A DNA stretch of 64,000 bases. It comes from Pseudomonas sp. 8AS. Its GTDB lineage: Bacteria > Pseudomonadota > Gammaproteobacteria > Pseudomonadales > Pseudomonadaceae. Location: the NCBI RefSeq assembly GCF_902506505.1, contig NZ_LR733406.1, forward strand, positions 3,614,904 to 3,678,903, given 5' to 3'. The translations under genes and the position numbers were made by a program. Positions 54,299 through 64,000 of the stretch are shown here, piece after piece (positions within the stretch are counted from its first letter, which is position 1; each line of letters opens with the position of its first letter). The notes below the pieces were generated by a model. The model saw nothing but the letters and a program-made list of their open reading frames with translations, did no database searches and was not told where the DNA came from.

Positions 54299-55564
54299 AT
54301 GAGTCTCGATCTTCCCGCCAATGCCCTGGGCATCGACTTCGGTACTTCCAACTCCACCGTCGGCTGGTGGCGCAACGGCGTCGAGCCGCTGCTGGAACTG
54401 GAAGACGGCAAGATCACCCTGCCCTCGGTGGTGTTCTTCAACACCGAGGAACGCCGCCCGGTGTATGGCCGCCTGGCCCTGCACGAATACCTGGACGGCT
54501 ATGAAGGGCGACTGATGCGCTCGCTGAAGAGCCTGTTGGGTTCCAAGCTGCTGAAAAGCGAAACCACCGTGCTGGGCAGCGCCCTGCCGTTTCGCGACCT
54601 GCTCGGCTTCTTTATCGGCGAGCTGAAGAAGCGCGCCGAAGCCTTCGCCGGCCGCGAGTTCGAGCAGGTGGTGCTGGGCCGTCCGGTGTTCTTCGTCGAC
54701 GACGACCCGCTCGCCGACCAGGAAGCCGCCAACACCCTGGTGGCGGTGGCCAACAAGCTCGGCTTCAAGGACGTGTCATTCCAGTTCGAGCCGATCGCCG
54801 CGGCCTTCGACTACGAACGCACGGTGACCCGCGAGGAACGCGTGCTGATCGTCGACATCGGCGGCGGTACCTCGGACTTCTCGCTGATCCGCCTGTCGCC
54901 CGAGCGCCGCGATATGGCCGAGCGGCAGAGCGACATCCTCGCCACCGGCGGCGTGCATATCGGCGGCACCGACTTCGACAAGCAGCTCAGCCTGGAAGGG
55001 GTGATGCCGCTGTTCGGCTACGGCAGCCGGATGAAGAGCGACGCCTTCATGCCCACCAGCTACCACCTCAACCTGGCCACCTGGCACACGATCAACGCGG
55101 TGTACGCGCAGAAGTCGCAACTGGCGCTGCAGAACATGCGCTACGACATCGTCGACCCGACCGGCATCGACCGCCTGTTCAAGCTGATCGAGCAACGTGC
55201 CGGGCACTGGCTGGCCATGCAGGTGGAGGACAGCAAGATCGCCCTGACCGAGCACGACCAGCACCGCATCGACCTGCAGCGGGTCGAAAGCGGCCTGCAG
55301 GTCCTGCTCGACCGGCCGCTGTTCGACCAGGCCATCGGCGGCCTGCTGGAGCGGGTCACCGCCAGCGTCGCCGAGCTGCTCACGCAGGCCGGGGTGAAGG
55401 CCGAGGACATCGACACGGTGTTCTTCACCGGCGGCTCCAGCGGCATCCCGGCCCTGCGCCAGAGCATCTGCGCCCTGCTGCCGAATGCCCGCGCCACCGA
55501 AGGCAACACCTTCGGCAGCATCGGCAGCGGCCTGGCCATCGAGGCGAAGAAGCGTTACGGCTGA
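54299..55564 (+). CDS. Hsp70-like ATPase (YegD type)
   Basis: A 421-residue protein with the actin/Hsp70 nucleotide-binding domain: phosphate-1 LGIDFGTSNSTVGWW (~9-23), phosphate-2 VLIVDIGGGTSDFSLI, adenosine motif TVFFTGGSSGIPALRQ. It lacks the DnaK peptide-binding domain, as does E. coli YegD, so it is probably not a classical chaperone. A -10-like TAAACT lies ~40 bp before the ATG. The next gene starts 81 bp later. Confidence 0.9.
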   Translation: MSLDLPANALGIDFGTSNSTVGWWRNGVEPLLELEDGKITLPSVVFFNTEERRPVYGRLALHEYLDGYEGRLMRSLKSLLGSKLLKSETTVLGSALPFRDLLGFFIGELKKRAEAFAGREFEQVVLGRPVFFVDDDPLADQEAANTLVAVANKLGFKDVSFQFEPIAAAFDYERTVTREERVLIVDIGGGTSDFSLIRLSPERRDMAERQSDILATGGVHIGGTDFDKQLSLEGVMPLFGYGSRMKSDAFMPTSYHLNLATWHTINAVYAQKSQLALQNMRYDIVDPTGIDRLFKLIEQRAGHWLAMQVEDSKIALTEHDQHRIDLQRVESGLQVLLDRPLFDQAIGGLLERVTASVAELLTQAGVKAEDIDTVFFTGGSSGIPALRQSICALLPNARATEGNTFGSIGSGLAIEAKKRYG

Positions 55565-55645
55565 TTCAGCCGAGCACGACGCGATGACTGGCCGCGACGC
55601 CCGAGGCAGGCTATGGTGACGCCCCTAGCCTTGCCGGAGCCCGCC

Positions 55646-55846
55646 ATGCGTACAGCCCTCGTACTCTCCCTGCTGATCCTCGCCCTGAGCGGCTGCGACG
55701 CCGGCGCCACCGCGACCACCGCTGCCCTGCAGGCCGAACAGGCCAAGCAGGCACAGCAGCAGATGGACCAGCTCAAACAGCAGATCGACCAGGCCAACGC
55801 CCAGAGTCAACAGCGCCTGCAGCAGCTGGAACAAGAGTCGCAGTAA
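55646..55846 (+). CDS. Small lipoprotein with C-terminal coiled coil
   Basis: A 66-residue protein. Lipoprotein signal LLILALSGC (Cys17), then a Gln/Ala-rich coiled coil (EQAKQAQQQMDQLKQQIDQA) to the end, similar in layout to Lpp-like small lipoproteins. I chose the ATG at 55646 because it starts the signal peptide and follows CCGGAG. No specific family is recognised. Confidence 0.72.
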   Translation: MRTALVLSLLILALSGCDAGATATTAALQAEQAKQAQQQMDQLKQQIDQANAQSQQRLQQLEQESQ

Positions 55847-55888
55847 CGACGGGCTTCGCGGCTGAAGCCGCTCAAGCGACGCAACATG

Positions 55889-55912
55889 AAAAACGGCGCC
55901 TTTGGGCGCCGT
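55889..55912 (-). terminator. Intrinsic terminator of hisC
   Basis: Arms ACGGCGCC and GGCGCCGT with a four-base loop, followed on the minus strand by TTTTT. It lies just after the hisC stop. Confidence 0.85.
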
Positions 55913-55920
55913 TGTCTATT

Positions 55921-56976
55921 TCAGAGGATCTGCCCCAGGGCATCCAGCAAGGCCTGGTTCTGCTCCGGCGCGCCGATGGTGATGCGCAGGAACTGGGCGA
56001 TGCGCTGCTGCTTGAAGTGCCGCACGATCACGCCGTGCTCGCGCAGGGCCGCGGCCAGCTCGCCGGCATCATGCTGCGGGTGACGGGCGAAGATGAAGTT
56101 GGCGGCCGATGGCAGCACCTCGAAACCCAGGCCGCTCATGGCGGCCACCAGCGCCTCGCGGCTGGCAATCACCGCCTGGCAGGTCTGCTGGAAATACGCC
56201 TTGTCCTCGAACGCCGCCGCCGCACCGGCAATCGCCATGCGGTCCAGCGGGTAGGAGTTGAAGCTGTTCTTGATCCGCTCCAGGGCCTCGATCAGGTCCG
56301 GGTGGCCGACTGCCAGACCAACCCGCAGGCCGGCCAGGGAGCGCGACTTGGACAGGGTCTGGGTCACCAGTAGGTTGGGATACTGGTTCACCAGGCTGAT
56401 TGCCGTCTCGCCACCGAAGTCGATATAGGCCTCGTCGACCAGCACCACGCTGTCCGGATTGGCCTTGAGCAGGCGCTCGATGGCGTCCAGAGCCAGGGCG
56501 CAGCCAGTTGGCGCATTGGGGTTGGGGAAGATGATGCCGCCATTGGGCCGCGCGTAGTCTTCCACGCGAATCTGGAACTGCTCATCCAGCGGCAAGGCCT
56601 CGTAGGGGATGCCGTACAGGCCGCAGTAGACCGGGTAGAAGCTGTAGGTGACATCCGGGAACAGCAACGGCTGGCCATGCTGGAACAGGCCGTGGAAGGC
56701 GTGCGCCAGCACCTCGTCGGAACCGTTGCCGACAAACACCTGGGCAGTGCTCACGCCGTAGTAGTCGGCCACCGCCTGTTTCAGGCGGTCGCTGTTGGGG
56801 TCCGGATACAGGCGCAGGCTGTCGTTCAGCTCGGCCTGCATGGCGGCGATCGCCTTGGGCGACGGGCCATAGGGGTTCTCGTTGGTATTCAGCTTGACCA
56901 GCCTGGCCAGTTTCGGCTGCTCACCCGGCACGTAGGGCACCAGGTCCTTGACGAAGGGGCTCCAGAATTTGCTCAT
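55921..56976 (-). CDS. hisC: Histidinol-phosphate aminotransferase HisC
   Basis: A 351-residue fold-type I PLP aminotransferase. The N-terminal [18 protein letters not shown], the [10 protein letters not shown] cofactor segment, NPNAPTG, and [14 protein letters not shown] with the PLP lysine near residue 210 are canonical. It transaminates imidazole-acetol phosphate with glutamate. GGAGAG precedes the ATG. It is separated from hisD by a REP-like element. Confidence 0.96.
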   Translation of the reverse strand: MSKFWSPFVKDLVPYVPGEQPKLARLVKLNTNENPYGPSPKAIAAMQAELNDSLRLYPDPNSDRLKQAVADYYGVSTAQVFVGNGSDEVLAHAFHGLFQHGQPLLFPDVTYSFYPVYCGLYGIPYEALPLDEQFQIRVEDYARPNGGIIFPNPNAPTGCALALDAIERLLKANPDSVVLVDEAYIDFGGETAISLVNQYPNLLVTQTLSKSRSLAGLRVGLAVGHPDLIEALERIKNSFNSYPLDRMAIAGAAAAFEDKAYFQQTCQAVIASREALVAAMSGLGFEVLPSAANFIFARHPQHDAGELAAALREHGVIVRHFKQQRIAQFLRITIGAPEQNQALLDALGQIL

Positions 56977-57013
56977 CTGCCCTTCTCTCCTCGAATTCGT
57001 TCGATCTGCTTGT

Positions 57014-57075
57014 TGTAGGAGCCAGCTTGCTGGCGATGCTGTTCAGCATGGATCGCCAGCAAGCTGGCTCCTACA
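57014..57075. repeat. REP-like inverted repeat between hisD and hisC
   Basis: TGTAGGAGCCAGCTTGCTGGCGAT...ATCGCCAGCAAGCTGGCTCCTACA: nearly perfect long arms. It shares the first 23 bases with the element at 41972. It could form a strong hairpin in a hisD-hisC transcript. Confidence 0.85.
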
Positions 57076-57086
57076 GGTTCGGGTAC

Positions 57087-58397
57087 TTAAGGCTTGATCC
57101 GGTACTCGGCGCTGCGCGCATGCGCAGTCAGCGACTCGCCACGGGCCAGCACGCTGGCGACCTTGCCCAGCTCCGATGCCCCCTCAGCCGAGCAGTGGAT
57201 GATCGACGAGCGCTTCTGGAAGTCGTAGACGCCCAGCGGCGAGGAGTAGCGCGCGGTGCCGGAGGTCGGCAGCACGTGGTTGGGCCCGGCGCAGTAATCG
57301 CCCAAAGCCTCTGCCGTATAGCGACCCATAAAGATCGCACCGGCGTGGCGGATCAGCGGCAGGTACTGCTCGGGGTTTTCCACCGACAGTTCCAGGTGCT
57401 CCGGGGCGATACGGTTGGCCACCTCGATGGCCTGCGCCATGTCGGCGACCTGGATCAGCGCACCGCGGCCTTCGAGGGACGTGCGGGCGATACTCTCGCG
57501 TTCCAGAGTCGGCAGCAGCTTGGCGATGCTGTCGGCAACGCGATCGAGGAAGGCGGCATCCGGGCTGACCAGGATCGACTGGGCGTCTTCGTCGTGCTCG
57601 GCCTGGGAAAACAGATCCATGGCGATCCAGTCCGGATCGGTCTGGCCGTCGCAGACCACCAGGATCTCCGAAGGGCCGGCGATCATGTCGATGCCGACCT
57701 TGCCGAACACGTGGCGCTTGGCGGTGGCCACATAGATGTTGCCCGGCCCGACAATCTTGTCCACCGGCGGCACGCTCTCGGTGCCGTAGGCCAGCGCGGC
57801 CACGGCCTGGGCCCCGCCGATGGTGAACACCCGGTCGACGCCGGCGATGCAGGCGGCGGCCAGGACGATCTCGTTGATCTCGCCGCGCGGGGTCGGCACC
57901 ACCATCACCACTTCCGGTACACCGGCGACCTTGGCCGGGATGGCATTCATCAGCACCGAAGAGGGGTACGAGGCCTTGCCTCCCGGCACATACAGGCCGG
58001 CGCGGTCCAGCGGGGTGACCTTCTGCCCCAGCACCGTGCCGTCGGCCTCGGTGTAGGTCCAGGAATCCTGCTTCTGCCGCTCGTGGTACAGGCGCACGCG
58101 CTCGGCGGCCTTTTCCAGAGCGCTGCGCTGCTCGGGCGTGATGCGGGTCAGGGCCAGTTCCAGGCGCTCGCGCGGCAGGATCAGGTCGGCCATGCCGGCG
58201 ACGTCCAGGCCGTCGAACTGCTTGGTGTACTCGACCAGGGCGGCATCGCCTCTGCTGCGCACGGCCTGGATGATCTCCAGCACGCGCTGATTGACCGCAT
58301 CGTCCGACACGCTTTCCCAGCTCAGCAGATGATCCAGATGACGGGCGAAGTCCTGGTCGGCGGCGTTGAGTCGGCGGATAGCAATGGGACTGGTCAT
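57087..58397 (-). CDS. hisD: Histidinol dehydrogenase HisD
   Basis: A 436-residue zinc enzyme oxidising L-histidinol to histidine in two NAD-dependent steps. [62 protein letters not shown] and [13 protein letters not shown] are diagnostic. The ATG at 58397 is supported by AGAGG 7 bp upstream; an in-frame ATG 21 bp further out lacks one. Confidence 0.97.
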   Translation of the reverse strand: MTSPIAIRRLNAADQDFARHLDHLLSWESVSDDAVNQRVLEIIQAVRSRGDAALVEYTKQFDGLDVAGMADLILPRERLELALTRITPEQRSALEKAAERVRLYHERQKQDSWTYTEADGTVLGQKVTPLDRAGLYVPGGKASYPSSVLMNAIPAKVAGVPEVVMVVPTPRGEINEIVLAAACIAGVDRVFTIGGAQAVAALAYGTESVPPVDKIVGPGNIYVATAKRHVFGKVGIDMIAGPSEILVVCDGQTDPDWIAMDLFSQAEHDEDAQSILVSPDAAFLDRVADSIAKLLPTLERESIARTSLEGRGALIQVADMAQAIEVANRIAPEHLELSVENPEQYLPLIRHAGAIFMGRYTAEALGDYCAGPNHVLPTSGTARYSSPLGVYDFQKRSSIIHCSAEGASELGKVASVLARGESLTAHARSAEYRIKP

Positions 58398-58532
58398 AGC
58401 GGGCCTCTTGATTGGCAAATGCTCGGGCGTCGCTAGGCTACCAAGCCCACCGCATGGACGCCCGAGAAAAGTGGCTATGACACGGATAGGCAGACGCGGC
58501 GGATTGCCGCGTTGAGGGTATTAGCGTCGGTG

Positions 58533-58559
58533 GTCGAAAAATGCTCCTGCATTTTCGAC
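58533..58559. repeat. Hairpin GTCGAAAAATG...CATTTTCGAC between hisG and hisD
   Basis: Arms GTCGAAAAATG and CATTTTCGAC (one bulged A) around CTCCTG, 21 bp beyond the hisG stop on the transcribed strand. There is no T-run. It is either a dispersed repeat or an mRNA structure between the two genes. Confidence 0.55.
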
Positions 58560-58579
58560 ATTTCCGCCATCCCTGGCGG

Positions 58580-59203
58580 TCATCGGGACTCGACCGCGGC
58601 GCGCAGGGTATCGATCAGCGCCTGGATGCGGCTGTGCTGCATCTTCATCGACGCCTTGTTGACGATCAGCCGCGAGCTGATGGTGGCGATCAGCTCCTGG
58701 GCTTCCAGGCCATTGGCACGCAGGGTGTTGCCGGTGTCGACCACGTCGATGATCTTGTCGGCCAGGCCGACCAGCGGCGCCAGCTCCATGGAGCCGTACA
58801 GCTTGATCACTTCGACCTGGCGGCCCTGCTCGGCGTAGTAGCGCTTGGCCACGTTGACGAACTTGGTGGCCACGCGCAGGCGACCTTTCGGCTCCGGCGC
58901 GCCGACCTTGCCGGCGGTCATCAGCTTGCACTTGGCGATCTGCAGATCCAGCGGCTCGTAGAGCTGGCCGCCGTACTCGAGCAGCACGTCCTTGCCGGCC
59001 ACGCCGATATCGGCCGCGCCATGCTCGACATAGGTCGGCACGTCGGTAGCGCGGACGATCAGCAGCTGCACATCCTCCTGGGTGGTGGGGATGATCAGCT
59101 TGCGGCTCTTTTCCGGATTCTCGGTGGGCACGATGCCGGCTTCGGCCAGCAACGGCAGGGTGTCATCGAGAATGCGGCCTTTGGACAGGGCGATGGTCAG
59201 CAT
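58580..59203 (-). CDS. hisG: ATP phosphoribosyltransferase catalytic subunit HisG (short form)
   Basis: A 207-residue short-form HisG that condenses ATP and PRPP in the first step of histidine synthesis. [34 protein letters not shown] and the PRPP loop [13 protein letters not shown] are intact. It ends without the C-terminal regulatory ACT-like domain. Short HisG normally needs the HisZ regulatory subunit, which is not in this window. AAGGAAA precedes the ATG. It lies 73 bp after murA. Confidence 0.96.
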   Translation of the reverse strand: MLTIALSKGRILDDTLPLLAEAGIVPTENPEKSRKLIIPTTQEDVQLLIVRATDVPTYVEHGAADIGVAGKDVLLEYGGQLYEPLDLQIAKCKLMTAGKVGAPEPKGRLRVATKFVNVAKRYYAEQGRQVEVIKLYGSMELAPLVGLADKIIDVVDTGNTLRANGLEAQELIATISSRLIVNKASMKMQHSRIQALIDTLRAAVESR

Positions 59204-59227
59204 TACGCAATTTCCTTAGAACAGGCG

Positions 59228-59276
59228 CCAGCCCTTGCGGGCTGGTGGGTTGGGCCTCGCTACGCGCAGCGCCAAC
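59228..59276. repeat. Small hairpin and REP-like sequence between murA and hisG
   Basis: CCAGCCC-TTGC-GGGCTGG (59228-59245), then GGTTGGGCC...GCGCCAACC (59249-59276), the latter resembling half of the element at 35398. These fill most of the 73-bp gap. Confidence 0.5.
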
Positions 59277-60804
<1,528 letters not shown>

Positions 60805-60869
60805 GCTCAACCTCGATCGGCGCATAAGGAATCATTGGCGGGCCGAGGCTCGCGGGCCGGCCATGATAC

Positions 60870-60922
60870 AAAAAAGCCCCCCGCCTGCGAAGCCCGGATG
60901 CCGGGATCGCTGACGGAGGGCT
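60870..60922 (-). terminator. Intrinsic terminator of the mla operon
   Basis: On the minus strand AGCCCTCCGTCAGCG ... CGGGGGGCT is followed by TTTTTT, a long GC-rich stem with an internal CCCGG hairpin, 22 bp after the mlaB stop. It separates mla from ibaG-murA. Confidence 0.75.
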
Positions 60923-60943
60923 GTGCAGCCTGCGACGCACTAC

Positions 60944-61252
60944 TCAAGCCGGCGGAACGAGCAGCTCGAGCAGGCCGGACACCTTGGCGATCTCCTGCAT
61001 GTCCGCCGGCAAGCCGCGAATGCTCAGGGTCTTGCCTGCCGCCCTGGCATCGCGCAGAAAGGCCAGCAGCAGCGACAGGCCGACGCTGCTGGACTTCTCC
61101 ACCGCCGCACAGTCCAGCACCAGGCTCGCCTGCTGGCTGGCCTGGATCAGCCGGCGCCCGGCCTCGCGCACGGCCGGACCGGTGCGATAGTCGAGCGTGC
61201 CGAGCAGCTGCAGCTCGCCGCTGTCGGCCTGGCGCACGGAGCCGCCGTTCAT
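60944..61252 (-). CDS. mlaB: Phospholipid transport STAS-domain protein MlaB
   Basis: A 102-residue STAS domain: ELQLLGTLDYRTGPAVREAG, then LVLDCAAVEKSSSVGLSLLLAFLRDAR carrying the conserved Ser cluster. MlaB binds MlaF and stabilises the MlaFEDB complex. The start overlaps the mlaC stop by four bases (ATGA). It is the last gene of the operon. Confidence 0.92.
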   Translation of the reverse strand: MNGGSVRQADSGELQLLGTLDYRTGPAVREAGRRLIQASQQASLVLDCAAVEKSSSVGLSLLLAFLRDARAAGKTLSIRGLPADMQEIAKVSGLLELLVPPA

Positions 61253-61893
61253 TGCCCGGCAGCCTGCTGACCTTCGGCGCTGTCCTTGGCCTTGGCCACC
61301 ACGTCGGCCCAGCCGTCGATGGTCTTGTCCAGGTCGTTGCCGTTCTTCTGCATGCTGTCGGCGAACTGGTCGCGGAACAGCTTGCCGATGTTGATGCCGT
61401 TGATGATCACGTTGCGCAGCATCCACTGGCCGTTGATCTGCACCATGGTGTAGGACACCGGGTAGATGGTGCCCTTGCTGTCCTTCACTTCCATGCCGAC
61501 GCTGGCGCGCTCGGCGCCCTCGGCCTTGGCCGGCAGCACGCGGATGCCCTGGTTGTCGTATTCGAGCAGGGCATTGCCGTAGAACTGCATCAGGCTGCGC
61601 TTGAAGTTGCCCTCGAAACGCTTCATCTGCTCGGCATTGGCCTTGCGCGAGTACTTCACGGTCATGATGCTGCGCGAGATGCCTTCGCTGTCGACCACCG
61701 GGCCGAGGATGCGCTCCAGCGCCGCATAGAAGTCCTGCGGGGTCTGCTTGTAGGTGGCCTTGTTGGCCTTCAGGTCGCCAAGCAGCTGATCGGTGGTCTG
61801 CTGCACCACCTCATGAGCACTGGGCGCCGCCTGAACCAGCAACGGCAGGGCGGCGAGCATGACCAGCAGGCCGTTTCGCAGAGTCTTCAGCAT
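61249..61893 (-). CDS. mlaC: Periplasmic phospholipid-binding protein MlaC
   Basis: A 214-residue protein with a signal peptide (1-23, ...LLVQAAPSA) and the MlaC/Tol-Pal-system fold: HEVVQQTTDQLLGDLKANKA, QDFYAALERILGPVVD and VNGQWML-type segment MVQINGQWMLRNVIINGINIG. It ferries lipids between MlaA at the outer membrane and MlaD. I chose the ATG at 61893 because GAGGA lies 8 bp upstream; the alternative at 61908 overlaps mlaD and would have no site. Confidence 0.95.
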   Translation of the reverse strand: MLKTLRNGLLVMLAALPLLVQAAPSAHEVVQQTTDQLLGDLKANKATYKQTPQDFYAALERILGPVVDSEGISRSIMTVKYSRKANAEQMKRFEGNFKRSLMQFYGNALLEYDNQGIRVLPAKAEGAERASVGMEVKDSKGTIYPVSYTMVQINGQWMLRNVIINGINIGKLFRDQFADSMQKNGNDLDKTIDGWADVVAKAKDSAEGQQAAGQ

Positions 61894-61904
61894 GGTGAAA
61901 ATCC

Positions 61905-62372
61905 TCATTTGCTTTCTTTATTCACCGAATTGATCAGGAACTTGCCGATCAGGTCTTCCAGCACCAGGGCCGACTGGGTGTCCTGGATCACCCCGTCGCC
62001 TTTCAACACCTCCTCTTCGCCACCGACACTGATGCCGATGTACTTCTCGCCGAGCAGGCCGGCGGTGAGGATGGATGCAGTGGAGTCGGCCGGCAGGTTG
62101 TCGACGCGATTCTCGATTTCCATGGTCACCCGCCCGGTGTAGCTGTCGCGATCCAGGTCGATGGCGGTGACCTTGCCGATGGTCACGCCGGCCATGGTCA
62201 CCTTGGCTCTGACCGTCAAACCGGCAATATTGTCGAAATTCGCATAGAGCTTGTAGGTGTCGCCCGAACTTGCCGCGGACAGGCCGCTGACGCGCAGGGC
62301 CAACAGCAGCAGGGCCAGCAATCCAGCCAGCAGGAACAGGCCGACGCCGATTTCCAGGGAGCGGCTTTGCAT
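61905..62372 (-). CDS. mlaD: MCE-domain lipid-binding protein MlaD
   Basis: A 155-residue protein with one transmembrane helix (EIGVGLFLLAGLLALLLLAL, ~7-26) and an MCE domain (~38-120): YANFDNIAGLTVRAKVTMAGVTIGKV and AGLLGEKYIGISVGG. It forms the hexameric ring of the MlaFEDB complex. It starts one base overlapping the mlaE stop. Confidence 0.96.
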   Translation of the reverse strand: MQSRSLEIGVGLFLLAGLLALLLLALRVSGLSAASSGDTYKLYANFDNIAGLTVRAKVTMAGVTIGKVTAIDLDRDSYTGRVTMEIENRVDNLPADSTASILTAGLLGEKYIGISVGGEEEVLKGDGVIQDTQSALVLEDLIGKFLINSVNKESK

Positions 62373-63169
62373 CAGAGATCTCCAAACATCAGGGCGGTCA
62401 GAATAAAGTCGAGGCCGAGTACGGCCAGGGAGGCGTACACCACGGTCTTGGTCGTGGCGCGGCTGATGCCTTCCGAAGTGGGTTCGCAGTCATAACCCTG
62501 GAACACGGCGATCCAGGTCACCACGAAGGCGAAGACGACGCTCTTGATCACGCCATTGAGCACGTCTTCGGTGAATTCCACGCTGTTCTGCATGTTCGAC
62601 CAGAACGAGCCGTCGTAGACGCCCAGCCAGTCCACCGCGACCATCGCCCCGCCCCAGATGCCGACCACGCTGAAGATGGTGGCCAGCAGCGGCATGGAGA
62701 TGAATCCGGCCCACAGGCGCGGGGCGATGATGTACTTGAGCGGGTCGACGCCGATCATTTCCAGGCTGGACAGCTGTTCGGTGGACTTCATGTTGCCGAT
62801 CTCGGCGGTCAGCGCCGAACCGGCACGCCCGGCGAACAGCAAGCCGGTCACCACCGGGCCCAGCTCGCGCAACAAGGTCAGGGCAACCATCTGCCCAACC
62901 GCCTGCTCCGAGCCGTAGCTGCTGAGGATATTGAAACCCTGCAGCGCCAGGACCATGCCGATGAACAGCCCGGCGACCACGATGATCGGCAACGACAGCA
63001 CGCCGACCGAGTACAGCTGGCGCACCAGCAGCTGGAAGCCATTGCGCAGGCCGCTGCGGCCGAACAGCGAGCTGAGCAGAAACAGCGACGAGCGCCCGAG
63101 AACCTGGACCACATCGATCCCGGACCGGCCCAACAGGCGGATGCGCTCGAGCGGGGACGACTTACGCAT
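62372..63169 (-). CDS. mlaE: Phospholipid ABC transporter permease MlaE
   Basis: A 265-residue permease with five or six helices and the family motif around [30 protein letters not shown], plus [21 protein letters not shown]. It is the membrane part of MlaFEDB. I use the ATG at 63169, which overlaps the mlaF stop by one base; the frame also has a TTG one codon upstream. Confidence 0.96.
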   Translation of the reverse strand: MRKSSPLERIRLLGRSGIDVVQVLGRSSLFLLSSLFGRSGLRNGFQLLVRQLYSVGVLSLPIIVVAGLFIGMVLALQGFNILSSYGSEQAVGQMVALTLLRELGPVVTGLLFAGRAGSALTAEIGNMKSTEQLSSLEMIGVDPLKYIIAPRLWAGFISMPLLATIFSVVGIWGGAMVAVDWLGVYDGSFWSNMQNSVEFTEDVLNGVIKSVVFAFVVTWIAVFQGYDCEPTSEGISRATTKTVVYASLAVLGLDFILTALMFGDL

Positions 63170-63978
63170 CAACGCGCTCCCAACAAATCATCAAGGTAAT
63201 CCGGCGCCGGATAGTGGAAAGGCACCGGACCATCCGGAATACCCTGCATGAACTGCTGGATGCGCGGGTTATCCGAATGCATCAGCTCGGCCGGGGTGCC
63301 CTGGCCGAGCACCTGGCCATCGCCCACCACATAGAGGTAGTCGGCGATGCTGGCGGTTTCCGCCAGGTCGTGGGAGACCACGATGCTGGTGATGCCCAGG
63401 GCATCGTTGAGCAGGCGGATCAGGCGCACCAGCACGCCCATGGCGATCGGGTCCTGGCCGACGAACGGCTCGTCATACATCAGGATCTGCGGATCCAAGG
63501 CGATCGCCCGGGCCAGCGCCACGCGGCGCTTCATGCCGCCAGACAGCTCGTCCGGCATCAATTCGCAGGCGCCGCGCAGGCCCACGGCCTGCAACTTCAT
63601 CAGCACGATGTCGCGAATCATCTCGTCGGACAGGTGCGTGTGCACCCGCAGCGGAAAGGCCACGTTCTCGAACACATCGAGGTCGGTGAACAGCGCGCCG
63701 CTCTGGAACAGCACGCCGAACTGCTTGCGCATGTCGAACAGCTCGCTGCGCGACAGGCCCGGCAGGTTCTGCCCGTTGACCCAGACCTGGCCGCTGGCCG
63801 GCTTGAGCTGGGCGGCGATCAGGCGCAGCAACGTCGTCTTGCCGCAGCCGGAAGGCCCCATGATGCCGGTGACCTTGCCGCGCGGGATGCGGATATCGAC
63901 GTTGTCAAAGATGGTGCGTGCGCCACGCTTGAAGGTCAGGCCCTTCAGCTCGACGGCGTAGGCATTTTCGGCGCTCAT
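63169..63978 (-). CDS. mlaF: Phospholipid ABC transporter ATP-binding protein MlaF
   Basis: A 269-residue ATPase: Walker [10 protein letters not shown] (~41-49), signature [14 protein letters not shown], Walker [15 protein letters not shown]-loop VVSHD. The C-terminal extension ([23 protein letters not shown]) is the MlaF tail that contacts MlaB. It energises retrograde phospholipid transport that maintains outer-membrane asymmetry. AAGGAG lies 5 bp upstream. It is the first gene of the operon, at the window's edge. Confidence 0.97.
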   Translation of the reverse strand: MSAENAYAVELKGLTFKRGARTIFDNVDIRIPRGKVTGIMGPSGCGKTTLLRLIAAQLKPASGQVWVNGQNLPGLSRSELFDMRKQFGVLFQSGALFTDLDVFENVAFPLRVHTHLSDEMIRDIVLMKLQAVGLRGACELMPDELSGGMKRRVALARAIALDPQILMYDEPFVGQDPIAMGVLVRLIRLLNDALGITSIVVSHDLAETASIADYLYVVGDGQVLGQGTPAELMHSDNPRIQQFMQGIPDGPVPFHYPAPDYLDDLLGAR

Positions 63979-64000
63979 CCAAACTCCTTGTGATACAGCC

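Noticed and set aside
58580..59203. hisG as a truncated pseudogene
   Set aside because: The length and intact PRPP loop fit the established short-form HisG family.

Overview
The window is a high-GC, gene-dense chromosomal stretch from a gammaproteobacterium, almost certainly a Pseudomonas. The evidence is gene order that I recognise from memory of Pseudomonas aeruginosa. One block runs speA, yciH, NUDIX, DUF2333, gcbA, ctpL, dsbD, aroQ, accBC, prmA, DUF3426, dusB, fis, purH, purD, retS, marC, urtABCDE, ureDA-acetyltransferase-ureBC, DksA-like, oxaloacetate decarboxylase, Hsp70-like. A second block runs mlaFEDCB, ibaG, murA, hisG, hisD, hisC. No rRNA, tRNA, CRISPR array, transposase or integrase was found.

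Layout. 1-11.4 kb is accessory housekeeping: a divergent LysR/NAD(P)-binding pair, a BvgS-type hybrid kinase with an HD-GYP-type response regulator whose catalytic residues are degraded, Ada, a MazG-like pyrophosphohydrolase with CmoM, two tandem DUF4136 lipoproteins coupled to a GNAT, a small DMT transporter and a tandem universal stress protein. 11.4-13.3 kb has lower GC and holds an unrecognised exported 407-residue protein with a strong terminator. 13.4-17 kb holds a YbaK deacylase, a MATE pump, a GAF-GGDEF cyclase and a DUF2214 membrane protein. 17-29.8 kb holds speA through accC, including the c-di-GMP enzyme GcbA and the chemoreceptor CtpL behind a three-unit PhoB box. 29.8-40.4 kb holds translation and purine genes (prmA, dusB-fis, purH, purD) and the RetS hybrid sensor. 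40.4-50.2 kb is a nitrogen-scavenging unit: a urea ABC transporter behind a good sigma-54 promoter, followed by urease structural genes with a methionine-sulfoximine-type acetyltransferase inserted between ureA and ureB. 50.2-55.9 kb is a set of small single-gene units. 55.9-64 kb is a minus-strand run of lipid-asymmetry (Mla), peptidoglycan (murA) and histidine genes.

How the genes work together. Four signalling genes bear on c-di-GMP and surface attachment (the kinase/HD-GYP pair, the GAF-GGDEF protein, GcbA and RetS). Urea is imported by UrtABCDE and split by urease; the ureEFG accessory genes are not in the window and must lie elsewhere.

The most unusual signal is in the oxaloacetate-decarboxylase-like gene at 52063-52926. 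Its first ~57 codons have AT-rich codon usage that stops abruptly. Around its start lie three copies of a TTGTAGT-type (semi)palindrome, one of them inside the coding sequence at the composition switch. This could be an unrecognised operator array or the scar of an integration event. Intergenic spaces also carry several families of GTAGG...CCTAC-type REP-like inverted repeats.
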